This document shows, one piece after another, positions 46,332-56,873 of a stretch of DNA of 56,873 nucleotides. The stretch lies in NCBI RefSeq assembly GCF_000611645.1, contig NW_014013615.1, positions 11,232 through 68,104 on the forward strand. Reading direction: 5' to 3'. The notes below the pieces were generated by a model. That model searched no databases, was not told the DNA's origin, and saw nothing but the letters and a program-made list of their open reading frames with translations. Position 1 is the first letter of the stretch, and every line of letters begins with the position of its first letter. Made by a program: the position numbers and the translations under genes. The stretch comes from Monoraphidium neglectum. Taxonomy: Eukaryota > Chlorophyta > Chlorophyceae > Sphaeropleales > Selenastraceae.

Positions 46332-49300
46332 ATGGCGTCAGGCATGGCGCATATGGCGTTCCAAGTAGCAGCAGCAGGCGCCGAGGTGAGCGGGCCCCGG
46401 GGCTGGGGTCCACTGCTGTTTTCGCTGCGTGGCGACGTCTGCGCGGCCCAGCAGCGATCGTAGAGTACGGAGATCGTGCTCCTATATGGACCTTCACATA
46501 CCCCTCGCGCGGAACCCACGCTGCAGGGGCTCCTGGCGATAGCCCTCGGGCCCGACAAGGCCGAGGAGGCTCTTTCTTGGGGCTACTACGCGGCAGGAGC
46601 CGCGGTGGGGACTGTGGAGGCCTTCAGCGCCGCCTACAAACGGCTAGGCAGCGTGGTGATCGCGCCGGCCGAGGACAGGTGCGTTGACTTGCTGCGTGTG
46701 CGCTGCGCTGCTCGCGGCGTGTGCCGGTTCACAGCATCCCTGTGCTCCTCGACAGCCCTGCTGCACTGGTGCGCGCATGCATTGTTTATGGCTGCAGATT
46801 GCCCTCACCCTCTTCCGCTGCCAGTGCCCACACTGCAGGGGCGCAGATGCGGGCGCGGCGCTGATGACCCAGGAGGCGGCCGCCGCATCGCTGTCGGAGG
46901 GCAGCAAGGCATCGACGGCGCCTGCCGCCATCACGATCCACGTGGTGGCTGGCGACATCGAGGAGGGCAAGGCCCAGGAGGGGGACGAGCAGGAGGAGGA
47001 AGAGCTGGTGTCCTGCGTGGGTAGGTGCTGCCGCTGCACCACGATCCCGAGCATCGCCATGTGCATGGCGTGGCCCCACATACATGCATGCAAGCAGCGT
47101 CCTCTGTGCATGTGTCACACATGCGACCCCGCCCTAGCGGCGACCTGCAGCACTGTGAGAGGCTGCGCGTGTCCTTGGCTCTGCTCAGCCATGCACCCCT
47201 GGGACAATCTCATGGCATGCTGCTTGCCCCACTGCTGCCAATCCCTCGCCACCCGCCACAACTGCCGATTGCGGCCTACGGCACTCCTCCCACCCCAAAT
47301 GCGCAGACGCCGACAAGCGGGATGTGCGGAAAGGGGATTGTGTCCTCATCACTTTCTTCCCGGAGGGTGAGGGCACCTGCCCTGCCGGCCGCGGCCAAGT
47401 GAGTCCATGCTTGGAACGCGCAGAGGCGCGCCAGCACATGCACGCGCTGGGGGCGTATGAGACTGGCTCGGCGCCGCCCTGGTTGCCACTGCTCGGGCTG
47501 CCACGACTGCACCAGTAATACCGCATTGCGTATAGTGCTGGAACACCAGCCGCACTGTAACGCACCCAGCACGCACGCCATGGGGCTGACGATGCCGCCG
47601 CTTCAAAGGCCAGCACCCCGCCGAGCTTTCTCCCGCCCGGCCCTCACCCACACCGCTCTCGCACTTCTCCCCGCGCTGCCTTCATTGGTGGCTCATCAGG
47701 TGTACAGGCTTGAGTTGGACGCCTTCCCCTCCAACCCGCCGCACACTGGTGCTGGCTCGCGGAGCCGCCCCAGCTCACCCGCCAAGGGCATGCCAGCTGG
47801 TGATGACGACCAGGTGCGTGGGCCGCCGTCCCAGGGTGCTTGCGGCCATGCGCCCCGAACGCGTGTGTAAATGATTGAGAGCGCAAGCTGCCTGCAGGGT
47901 TAGAGACTCCCTGGGGGTGGCAGCCCCCTGGCAAGCTTGCTCGGCGGCCGGCCCGTTATGTTTTTGTTTGCTTGTCGCCAGGCAAGGCACAACGCACAGG
48001 GCTGTTTGAGCAGAGGCCTCATCCGCACCGCGCTTCACTTAACCATACCAACCTCAACGCTAAGCCTGATCCTCCCCTGAATTGCTGCACTGGGTGCAGG
48101 GTTCGTTTGACGACATCAGCTCCGCCGCGCACGCCAGCGTCGAGCTTGGAGGCAACAGCACGGCGTGCACGGTAGGCCGGGGCGAGGTGATGCAGGCTGC
48201 GGGCTGCGGGCTGCAGGAAGTTTGTGCAAGAAAGTGCATCACACCGTAAAAGGGAAAAGCGCGGCAACTGTACCCCCGCGCACGGCGACCAAAGCCTTGA
48301 ACCTTGAGCCTTGCTTGTTGCTTTGGATTGGGTCAACTACAGGTTGGACGCGCTCTCACACCCGCTCTGCGCCACATCCTTGCGCACACCCCCAGGACAT
48401 CGTGAGCTCGCGGCTCTGGGCGCCGCAGGCGGAGCCCCGGCTGCTGGAGGCCGCCGCCGCCCCCCTCAGGGCCGCCAGGCAGCAGGAGGACGGTGAGCAG
48501 CCGCCGCATGGCGCCGCGTGAGGCGCCACATTCATTGATGCATTGCTTATTGGTGCCCGTGCACACCTCTCCAAATTACGCTCTGTCGTCGCGACCACAC
48601 TGCCTATACGCGCGCGCATGCTTGGCGTGTCCCCTTGCACGCAGGCGGCGCGCGCGGCGGCGCGGAGGGCGGGCTGCCTCCCTACGTGCTGGCCACGTAC
48701 ACCGATGCGGCGAGGAGGTGCGCGCGCGCATGTCGCAGCCGCCCAGCCCGCGCCCCAAACCAGACAGACGTGCATGCCGTGGGGCCAGCTGCCGCATGTG
48801 CCGGAAAGTGGCCGCGCCGTCGCCCTTTATTCGACGCTTCGCATCATTTCTGCCGTACCCCACCCCACGTAGTCCCCCAAGCCTACACCACGCGCATGCG
48901 GACTGCCCACTCACTCTGCCAGGTATAAGGTGCTGGTGAACCCCGACGACGGCTCCCTGATGGTGACCGTATATGGGCAACGCGTGCGCCTCAGCCACGA
49001 CTGCGAGGAGGGGCTGCACCGCATCGTCATCGACCACCCGGAGTGAGGCCTGGCGCTCGCTGGCCCAAGCCTTGCATGTATTGAACTGGGGGCCTTGCTG
49101 GCGTGCGCAAGCCTGAGACGCCTTGCAAGCCCCAGTCCGCTGCGTCAAGGCTTGGGGGCGCCGGCCACGGCTGCGGGGGGCGTGTGTTTTGGGTGCGTGC
49201 GCACCGCCCTGCGCCGGCGCCTGCTGCTGAGGCTTTAGGCCCCTACAGGCTCACGCGCCTACCGACAGCCGTCTTCCCTTGCTGCATCTCACACCTCTAC

Positions 49301-50700
49301 CCTCGCACCACCCCCAACCAAACCCAACACCCACAGCTTCTCCGCCCTGGTGTGGGGCAGGGAGGGGGAGCTGGTCCGCGGAGAGGTCGCCCCTGCGGGC
49401 ACCTCCGCCAACCTCGAGCTACTGGAGGTGGCCTTCCGCGGCTGCCTCCACGCGCTGGACGTGCTGCGGCCCGCCCTTGGCCCGGGCGCCTCGTCCATGC
49501 CCACAGCCATCGCGCCTGAGCTGATAGAGGTGCGCAAACGCCTGCCTGCCTGCACGTGCGCTGGCCGCGGCTGCTGGGCACGGGTTGGGGAGCCTCGTAG
49601 GTGGCTTGATCCCAGGCGTGCGCTGCAGTGGGCGACCCCCGCACTCCTGCTTCCTTTCCGTCGAATTGCATGAGCAGCAAAGCCGCTGCACCCTCGTCAC
49701 TCATCCCTACATCCTCCCATCTTTCCTTTTGAGACCAACCACCATTTCGTGCTCAACCCCCCCCCCCCCCCGCAGGCGCTGCGGGGCCTGCGGGCACCGA
49801 GCAATGCCTCGGCCCCCTCAAGCACCGCCAGCGCTGCTGGGAGCAGCCTTCAGAGCCCCACTGCCGCCACCAGGAAGCCCGCAAAGACGGCCGACAGGGT
49901 GAGTAGGCACTGGGTGGGTACGGGTGCTGTCAGGCAGAGAAGGGGCCCTGGGTCACCCGCTTGCTCGCAGCGATGCGGTGACGCAAGGCCGGCGCCGCTG
50001 CCGTTAGCTGCTGCTGTTGCGGGTGGCGCTTCCGCTTCTGCTGCTTCTGCTTTGGGAAGTCAGATGGCAGGGCATCCTTAGCCTCATGCATTGCACACAC
50101 TGCGGCCAGCAGCTGGCTCTTTTAGTGACGAGGCCCGCAACTAACGCCTCAGGGTTGATGATGCAAGCCGCCCATGACGTTCGCGCAGCGCAGCGCTGCG
50201 CTCGCTGATCAAGCGTCGTCGATATCATCTAACCAACGACTGCGTGGCCGTGCCCGCTTCCAATGCACAGGAGCGCATGGCGGCGAGCGGGGCCGTCTCC
50301 CAGCAGCCGGCGCGGCGAGTCCTGCCCCTGCAGGTCGGCGGCGGACGCTCGGAGCAGATGCCTGCCATCGTAACAGGCAGCTGGGCAGACGCGATGTCCG
50401 AAGAGGACGAGGAGTATGGGAGGGAGGCCTCGCGGGCCAACAAGCAGCGGGAGCAGGAGCAGCAGCGACAGCGACAGCGGCGGCAGAGGCAGCCGAGGCT
50501 GCTACCGGGCGGGTCTGACCGCTGGTCAGGGCAGCAGGCGGGGGTTGAGCCGTGGGCGCAAGCCGGCGGCCGCCGCAGCGGCGGCCGCGCCAGCCACAAT
50601 CAAAACCAGCCGGCGAACTTCAGCCACCACCACCAGCAGCAGCAGCCGCAGCAGCAGCAGCCGCTGCGGCAGCCGCACTTCCAGCAGCAGCGGCAGCAGG

Positions 50701-50764
<64 letters not shown>

Positions 50765-51029
50765 CCACCACCACCACCAGCAGCAGCAGCAGCAGCAGCA
50801 GCACGGCCAGCACCGCCGCCAGCAGGCGCAGCCAAGGCCCCAGCGGCAGCACTCGGAGTGGGCCGCTGCGTTGCGACAGGCGGCCAGCGATGCACCCGGC
50901 CAGCAGCCCCACGCCTCTGCAGCGCCGCGGCCCATGGCTCCGCCACTCAGCAGCGGGGGGTGGTCGGCGCAGGAGCCGGCAATAGCGGCCGCGGCCTTGA
51001 ACGGCGCCAGGTGGTGGCGGCAGAAATGA
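46332..51029 (+). CDS. Unknown array-family protein, copy C (complete, about 676 residues)
   Basis: Function not recognised; this is the reference copy. Twelve exons: 46332-46385, 46527-46678, 46839-47020, 47307-47398, 47700-47813, 48100-48171, 48396-48492, 48645-48717, 48923-49042, 49337-49529, 49776-49898, 50271-51029; all phases agree and the frame ends at TGA. Residues 1-69: short N-terminus plus a helical segment (ALGPDKAEEALSWGYYAAG). 70-130: conserved ITIHVVAGD, then acidic. 130-160: exon 4, with CPAGRG at its end. 161-222: Ser/Pro-rich. 223-383: mixed alpha/beta region (VNPDDGSLMVTVYG, FSALVWGREGEL, LLEVAFRGCLHALDVL). 384-424: low-complexity. 425-676: acidic/basic patch (MSEEDEEYG), then a Gln/His-rich tail with 20 pure CAG codons near 569-588. 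No signal peptide or membrane helix. Paralogues: A (closest), B and D. Confidence 0.85.
50703..50762. repeat. (CAG)20 polyglutamine tract of copy C
   Basis: Pure CAG run in exon 12, followed by CAC codons and further CAG units to about 50812. Confidence 0.97.
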
Positions 51030-51720
51030 GGCGCAGCTGGCAAGGGCGGGCCCCTTCGCCCCACCCTTGCGTTTGTCTTTGGTCACCAGACTTGCTGGTC
51101 GGGCCGCAATCCACCCTTGCGCCTGCCTGCACATTACAACATGATCCCACAGAGTTGAGCCAGGGACCGCCGCATCACCCTCTTGCGCGCGCGACAGACC
51201 TCCCCGACCCTTTTCCTCGGCCGCTGAGAAGCGCTCGCCCTTGGTGCGCCGCACCCGCCACTCAGTGCTGCCTTGAGATGCTAGGGTTGTAGACTGACGC
51301 CCGGTTTCACAAGTTTGCCCTGTGCCTGCGACCACCGCGCTCGCCGCAATGCGGACAGCACCTGCCGGGGCACAAAGTTGTCACCGTTGGACAGACGGGC
51401 GCCACGGTGCTCTCACACGACTGAAGGTTGACGTTGCCGGCGCCACACATCCGTCAGCGAAGGCAGATGCATGGCCGTTGTGACCCATCGCACGCACAAC
51501 CATGTGTGCCCCCTGCTGTGACCTCGCTGGCTGCCCCTTGGGAACTGCTGCTGCGGCTGGGATTGCAGGGATGGGCGGCTGTTGAATGTTGGCGCATCTG
51601 GCCCTGCGCTTAGTAGCACACGTTCCGCACTCTGTTGGCAGTCAGGGGTGTTGTCGTTGTTTGGCGCGGGTTGGACTGGCGTATGCAGATCTGGGATCTG
51701 TGACGGGTGATCTCTGGCGC

Positions 51721-51725
51721 TGTAA
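51721..51725 (+). terminator. Possible TGTAA polyadenylation signal, copy C
   Basis: Same conserved block as at 42266, about 690 bases after the copy C stop codon. Confidence 0.3.
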
Positions 51726-52779
51726 CTCGTTTCCCAGCCCTAGACGTTTGCTTTGCAGGCTATGCAAAGGGAACATCAACAATCCAGATACGTCGTGCAA
51801 CGCCCCCATCACCACTGTCTGTATTTGGCCAGGTCACACTGCCATGTGATTCTGGCCAGAGTGCACTCCTGCGCTGGAAACGGCCCAGGCATGATTCTTA
51901 TTACACGTTCATCGCATGACAACACCATCATGACAGCATGGCACACCGCCACCGCCAGCACGGGCCACACGCTCACAGGGTTCAGCGCCAAGCTGGGGTG
52001 CTTGAGAGCTTCAGGGCCCGCATGGGCATGTCACCAGGCCGCGTTCCGGTTGGGGCCCACTGACCCAGGGGTCGGCGATGCATACGATTTGCCACAAGCT
52101 GTGGGTGAAACGGCTACTGCCGCCCTCACACAGTGGAGAGGGGCACATCATAACTCTCAACAAAAAAAGCCTCATGTACTCCAATACAATGCACACATCA
52201 GGCCGCCTCCTGCGCTGACATGCCCTGCCAACACAACTCCCCCAACAAAGCTCCCCAAACACACGTCGGTGCGTGAAGACAGGCCGCCCGTCGCCTGCCA
52301 TAACACGCCCTATTGAGGAGTCAGCCTGTAACAGGGTCCTCCAACACAGCGGCCACCAGCCGCCACCAGCAAGGCAGCCGTCACCAGCAAACCACCTCTT
52401 GTGGACTGCCCTCTGGCGCCAGCATCCCTGAGAGGGCAGGAGGTTGTGCAGGGTGGTGGGCTCGCACATCGCGCAGCAGCTCCAGCTTCACAAGTGTGAT
52501 GATGCAACGTGATAGAGGCTGGCGCAAGCCAAGCGGACGTCGTCTCCAATGGGGCTGCAGTCCTGCCCTCCCATCATCCCTGGGGGACGGGGTGAATCTC
52601 AGCCGCAGCAGCACCCTCGCCCGAGCCTCACGCCAGTGGCCCCAGCACGCCCCAGCGCGCCACCGCCTGCATGGCCCCAGCCGCAGGCCGCACACAGCCG
52701 CAGCCGAGGCGCAGCGAGGCCCAGGCCAAGCGAGGGACGCAGTCATGAATTCCCTCTGATGCTTCCCGGAGCTCTCACC

Positions 52780-52780
<1 letters not shown>

Positions 52781-52834
<54 letters not shown>
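52781..52834. repeat. (CTG)18 microsatellite in the C-D spacer
   Basis: Pure triplet run with no supported gene on either strand. It lies inside a block absent from the B-C spacer. Confidence 0.95.
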
Positions 52835-52835
<1 letters not shown>

Positions 52836-55800
52836 GGAGCTCTGCAATGGGCCACGGCAGCACACCCACGGCGCCGCGCCCTGTCAGCTCGACCGCGCCC
52901 TCCAAACTGCCAGCCAATGATGCCCAGTGCTATAGCGGCGCACCCGGGCAGACGCACCAGGGATGATTGGCTGCAGGACAACCTACCAGCCATAGCGAAG
53001 GCCTAGCCCTGCCGCCACAGCCGCAGCTCTGTGCTTGCCACCGCAGCAGCCCGCCAAGCTGTCGGATGGGCTGGAGGGGAGTGGGCGGGGCTGGGGCGGT
53101 CGCAGTGCATCAGACGTGACACTTGCAGCAGCGTCGATGGCGGCGGCATGAAGTTGAAGGGTTGCGATTGAGAGGGGATGCAGCCCAAAGTGTGCAAAGG
53201 CCTGGCTGAATGGGATTCAGATGACATCAGCACACGTCCCGGCGAGGAACCGGCCCCCGCCCCTTACGCCAGCCATGTCGCTGCACCGCTGCCGCTCATG
53301 CCGCCTGTGACTCGTCCTCTCCTGTCGATGAACGTTGCAGCCAAGTCCATGGTCCTATTGCGCCCGCAGGCCCCCGCCAGAAATTTCACCTGGCAGCCTG
53401 AAAAGCTGGTGCAAACACACCTGATTCGCCGCCCGTGCAAGTTTCTCATTGACACGCGCAAGCCTGTTTAAGACCTCGCTGACTCGCCCACTCCTGCGCG
53501 GAAAGGAATCGGTACCGCACTAATCGGATGCCTTGAGGTGCCCGCCGCTACCACACACGCGCTCAGGCCGACCTGCGAAGGCTGCCTCCCGACGGCTGCC
53601 TCCATTCAGACTAGCGCGCCGCCAACGCCGTCGGCATTGGCGATTGCGTGCAGGCAGGGATCCGTGCTGCAATTGAGGCCGTTCTGGGCCTGTCGTAGTG
53701 GGGGGGACAGGTGTGTGGGGTGGCGACATATGAGCAATGACGTGCTGTTTTGATTGTGATAAGTCAATGCATGATTGTGATTGTGGTTCTGGTTGTGGCG
53801 GTGGTATTGGTTGTGCTGCCGGGGGTGGCGCCGACGAAATACAAGAAATCTGTGTGGGAGAATGACGGCCGCGGCCCAACAGTGCAACGCCCACGCTGAT
53901 TTGACACACCACCTGGCGCGATGCGCCGCTATGAGTCCGACAGCCTACCGCGGCCTCGACACAGGTTGCAGCAGCCCCTCATCATGTCAGTCCCCCGCGC
54001 AGCAGCCTCACCTGCTGACCCAGGGAGGGCGGGGCGCTGCCTCCCGCAGATGGCGTGTCAACCAGGCTGCTGGCTCAATCCTGACAGACCCGTACTCTTG
54101 TTCTGCCTCAACAGCACCCATTGACACCCTGCGCGCCGCGCGTTCCTGCCACCTGCTGCCGACGGCTAAGCCTGAAGGCCGCACCCTGCAGCAGCCTGGG
54201 GCGGACGAGGCGCAGCCTCGGCTGCTGCAGCCTCGGGGCAGATAGACGAGGCGCAGGCCAAGGGTGCGCATGCCCTCAGAATTACGGCGCGGGATATCAG
54301 ACCTGCTACCGATCGACCGCCTGCAGCTGCATCTGTGGCCCCGGATCCGCCACCTTTACTGGGGTCTGCATAGTCAAGCTGTCCGCGCATTGCAGCAGCA
54401 CCAACGGTCCTCGACGGCTGCGTCTGCTCGTTTCACCCGCATTCAAACACAGCTCTGTCACCACCTGCATGCCTGCAAGACACAAGGGCGTGATATGCAG
54501 GCCTATCTGCATTCAGGGCCTGAATGCAGCGCCTATGCGCAGGTTCAAGGCCAGAGTTTACTTCAACGCCTGGGATGGCGGCCACGCAGCGCCTGGGCCG
54601 TTGCTGGGTACCCGTGCGGAAGTCGCCCTTGCAATGTGGTGGGGGCTCACCTCCTGCAGGCACACAGGCGCCATGCTTTGCTGTCATACTTTCGGCAGCG
54701 CGCTAGCTAGCAGTCGCTGCTGATGCCCGTCAGCCTGGTGCCATGGGGGCGGGCTCACGGCTCACCAGTTGAACCGTGCGCTGTTAGGACTGCAGCGTGA
54801 GCAGCGTCGGCGCTCGCACGCAGCCTGCCGCTGTTGAGGCCACACGCACAGAGCAGGACGCTGAGTCGCAAGTGATATCATGATCGACGCGGGCGGCCTC
54901 GGCGTCGGCAAGCGCAGTGCCTGTCTGATACATGGTGACATGCAGATAGTGCCGCAAGACACGGTAGCCCAACCAACACAACTGTGTTGTATGTGTAATA
55001 ATTCCCCGTCATCTCAATGGAATTGGAGGCGCAAGTGGTACGGTAGAAGTGCGTTGCGATCTTTTCGGGTATGATCTCTCGGATCAACTGCTCTTCTTCA
55101 CCAAATGCCATGCAGCAGAATCATGTCACTGAGCAACACTTGTTACATGCAGTGGCAAGACGAGGTCCCTGGCAGTCAGCAGAGCGACATTGCGTTGCTC
55201 CCGCTGCTGTGCTGCTAGGGTGTGCGCCGCAGTCGCGTGCCACGGCGGGCCGCTGCCCAAACTTGCTGCGCAGCATGCAAACTCAACTTACAGTAGACTC
55301 ATGCATCCGGGCCCGCCTCCTGGCTCGTTTGTACGATGCGGCCCTTGAAACTTGCCATGCTTGCAGCGGTGGCCGTGGACCGTGCTGCGCTCGCTGGTAG
55401 TGTGGCCCTGGCCTCGCGGCTGCAAGGATACGCCAGTGGGTCAAGAGCCTGGCATGCGTAGCGTGGGGTTGTGGGTTGATCAGCATGGCGTTGCTGTGCC
55501 ATCAATCTGTGGCAGCCGGCTTGGCTGCTGGTCCAACCTCAAAAACCGCCCCAGCTGTCAACCCGCGACAAGCTGCGCAGAAGCAACGCTGTCTGACCAG
55601 CTGGCTCAACATTGAGTTGTTATACCTTACGCTGCACAGTGGACGTCGCAGAGGTGTGCGGGTCATGCGATACAATTGGACGTTGCTGCACATCAGACAG
55701 AAAACAACTGCACCACACCGCCGCCTGCCACGCACTGCACTGATGGCCCTGCATCGGCACAGTCTTTGTTCGGGCTTGCTTGATACCTCCAACTGGGTTT

Positions 55801-56217
55801 CGTGGGCTGAGGGCGGCTGTGTCTGCTGGGCCGCGGCAGCAATGGAGGGGTGCAGTCGCATCGCTGTGGACAGCAGGACTGCAGGGGCAGGCCAGAGTCG
55901 CTCAATTCAGCGCCGGAATGCAGACTCAAAGCGCAGACATTTGAGTATGCGAATGATCCCTGGTATGCCAATGTTGTATACGCACACAATCGCTCCGCAG
56001 CCGTTTTCAACAATGCAAGTGAACCAGGGGCTGTGCAGCTTCCGCTGCAGACTGCTCGCCACCGCTTGCTTGAGCAGCGGCGATGCGTTGGTTCGATTGA
56101 CTAAAGGTCTTCACATACAACCAAAATTTTGCCTTTACGACCTTGATGGAGTCAAACCCGCTTTCGGGCGAGTTGATTTGAGGACAGTGACCTTCGCTGG
56201 CGGCAACGAGGAGAGAT

Positions 56218-56873
56218 ATGGCGTCAGGCATGGCGCATATGGCGTTCCAAGTAGCAGCAGCAGGCGCCGAGGTGAGCGGACCCCGGGGCTGAGGTCCACT
56301 GCTGTTTTCGCTGCGTGGCGACGTCTGCGCGGCCCAGCAGCGCTCGTAGAGTACGGAGGTTGTGCTCTTGTATGGCCGTCACATCGGCCTTGCGCGCATT
56401 CCACCCTTGGGTGAGTGCTGCCCCTGCGCCACAATCCTGGGGATTGTCGTGTGCATGGCGTGACCCCACATGCATGCATGCAGCGTCCCTCGTTCGTGCG
56501 CCCCCGCCCCAGTCGCGGCCAGCATCACTGTGAGGGGCTGGCGTTTCCTCAGCTATACCCTGCCATGCACCCCTGGGACAAAGTCGTGGCGTGCGGTTCG
56601 CCCCACTTTTGCTTGCCAGTCAACACCTCGCCACCCTCCTCAACTGCCGATGTCGGCCTCCCGCACTTCCCCCCGCCCCAAGCGTGCAGGCGCCGACGGA
56701 TTCTGCACACGGGTGCGGCTGGGGAAGACGTTTGTCATGACGACGAAGTTTGTGAAGTGCGACGTCACCTGCCCCGATGGCAGCGGCTATGTGAGTTCAC
56801 GCTTGGCACGTGCAGGAGAGCGCCAGCAAATTGTATGCACCGGGCGTATCAGACTGGCTCGGCGGTACCGGTG
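56218..56873 (+). CDS. Unknown array-family gene, copy D (partial, exons 2-3 missing)
   Basis: Exon 1 (56218-56271) is identical in protein to copies A and C and ends at the same GTGAGC donor. The DNA then jumps from the end of intron 1 to the start of intron 3: exons 2 and 3 of the other copies and the intron between them are absent. An exon corresponding to exon 4 follows at 56690-56790 (ADGFCTRVRLGKTF, ending TCPDGSGY), with a good GTGAGT donor. It is 101 rather than 92 bases long, and unlike the others except for the CP-x-G-x-G end. Exon 1 ends in phase 0 and exon 4 needs phase 1, so direct joining shifts the frame. A short replacement exon (about 56360-56412, VVLLYGRHIG) would restore it but has a weak acceptor. 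The gene may be decaying. It runs off the right edge. Confidence 0.5.

Larger units (their letters stand above)
51030..56217. other. Spacer between copies C and D
   Basis: Homologous to the spacer between B and C, with frames not conserved. It contains one block (about 52656-53110) with no counterpart in the B-C spacer. The last 1.7 kb is the upstream region of D. Confidence 0.55.
36125..56873 (+). repeat. Tandem array of about 9.9-kb units carrying copies B, C and D
   Basis: Start codons at 36304, 46332 and 56218 are 10.0 and 9.9 kb apart. The DNA downstream of B (41201-44760) aligns with that downstream of C (51030-54760), and the DNA upstream of C aligns with that upstream of D. Unit B is the most diverged, and its own upstream match is short. 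The array continues beyond the right edge. Confidence 0.88.

Overview
The window looks like nuclear DNA of a green alga (Chlorophyta, most likely Chlorophyceae). It is GC-rich. Genes are broken into many short exons by introns of about 90-440 bases with GTGAGT/GTGCGT-type donors and YAG acceptors. CAG (polyglutamine) tracts are frequent, and the best gene matches are plant/algal-type lipid genes. I found no tRNA, rRNA, CRISPR array or recognisable transposon. Exon structures were worked out by eye from splice signals, reading phase and family motifs. All similarity statements are by-eye estimates.

Layout. Bases 1-4441 (minus strand, running off the left edge) hold copy A of a gene family I do not recognise, with its duplicated upstream DNA to about 6000. 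From 6 to 13 kb is sparse: a Tudor-like exon with an in-frame stop (7944-8351) and a Q-rich gene with a Cys-containing tail (9970-11132, minus). RPA1, the large subunit of replication protein A, spans 13275-19530 on the minus strand in 18 exons. Divergent from it, three plus-strand genes follow one another: a patatin-like lipid acyl hydrolase (20183-22773), an ABCG half-transporter (23924-29910) and an MBOAT wax-synthase-like acyltransferase (31647-34675). From about 36.1 kb to the end is a tandem array with a period of about 9.9 kb carrying copies B, C and D of the same unknown family. Copy A is an inverted relative of copy C.

How the genes may work together. The three lipid genes could form a working neighbourhood: fatty acids freed by the patatin, esterified by the MBOAT enzyme, and neutral lipid exported by the ABCG transporter. 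This is inference from family and position only. The array genes share a 12-exon plan (C encodes about 676 residues), a central mixed region, and a C-terminal Gln/His-rich tail. Exon 4 is nearly unrelated between copies although the intron just before it is still clearly alignable, so this family is the best candidate here for something undescribed.

Limits: copy A lacks its 3' end, copy D its 3' end and two internal exons, and copy B is interrupted by 428 Ns and has one unresolved exon junction. Starts of the ABCG gene and of the 9970-11132 gene are less certain than their ends.
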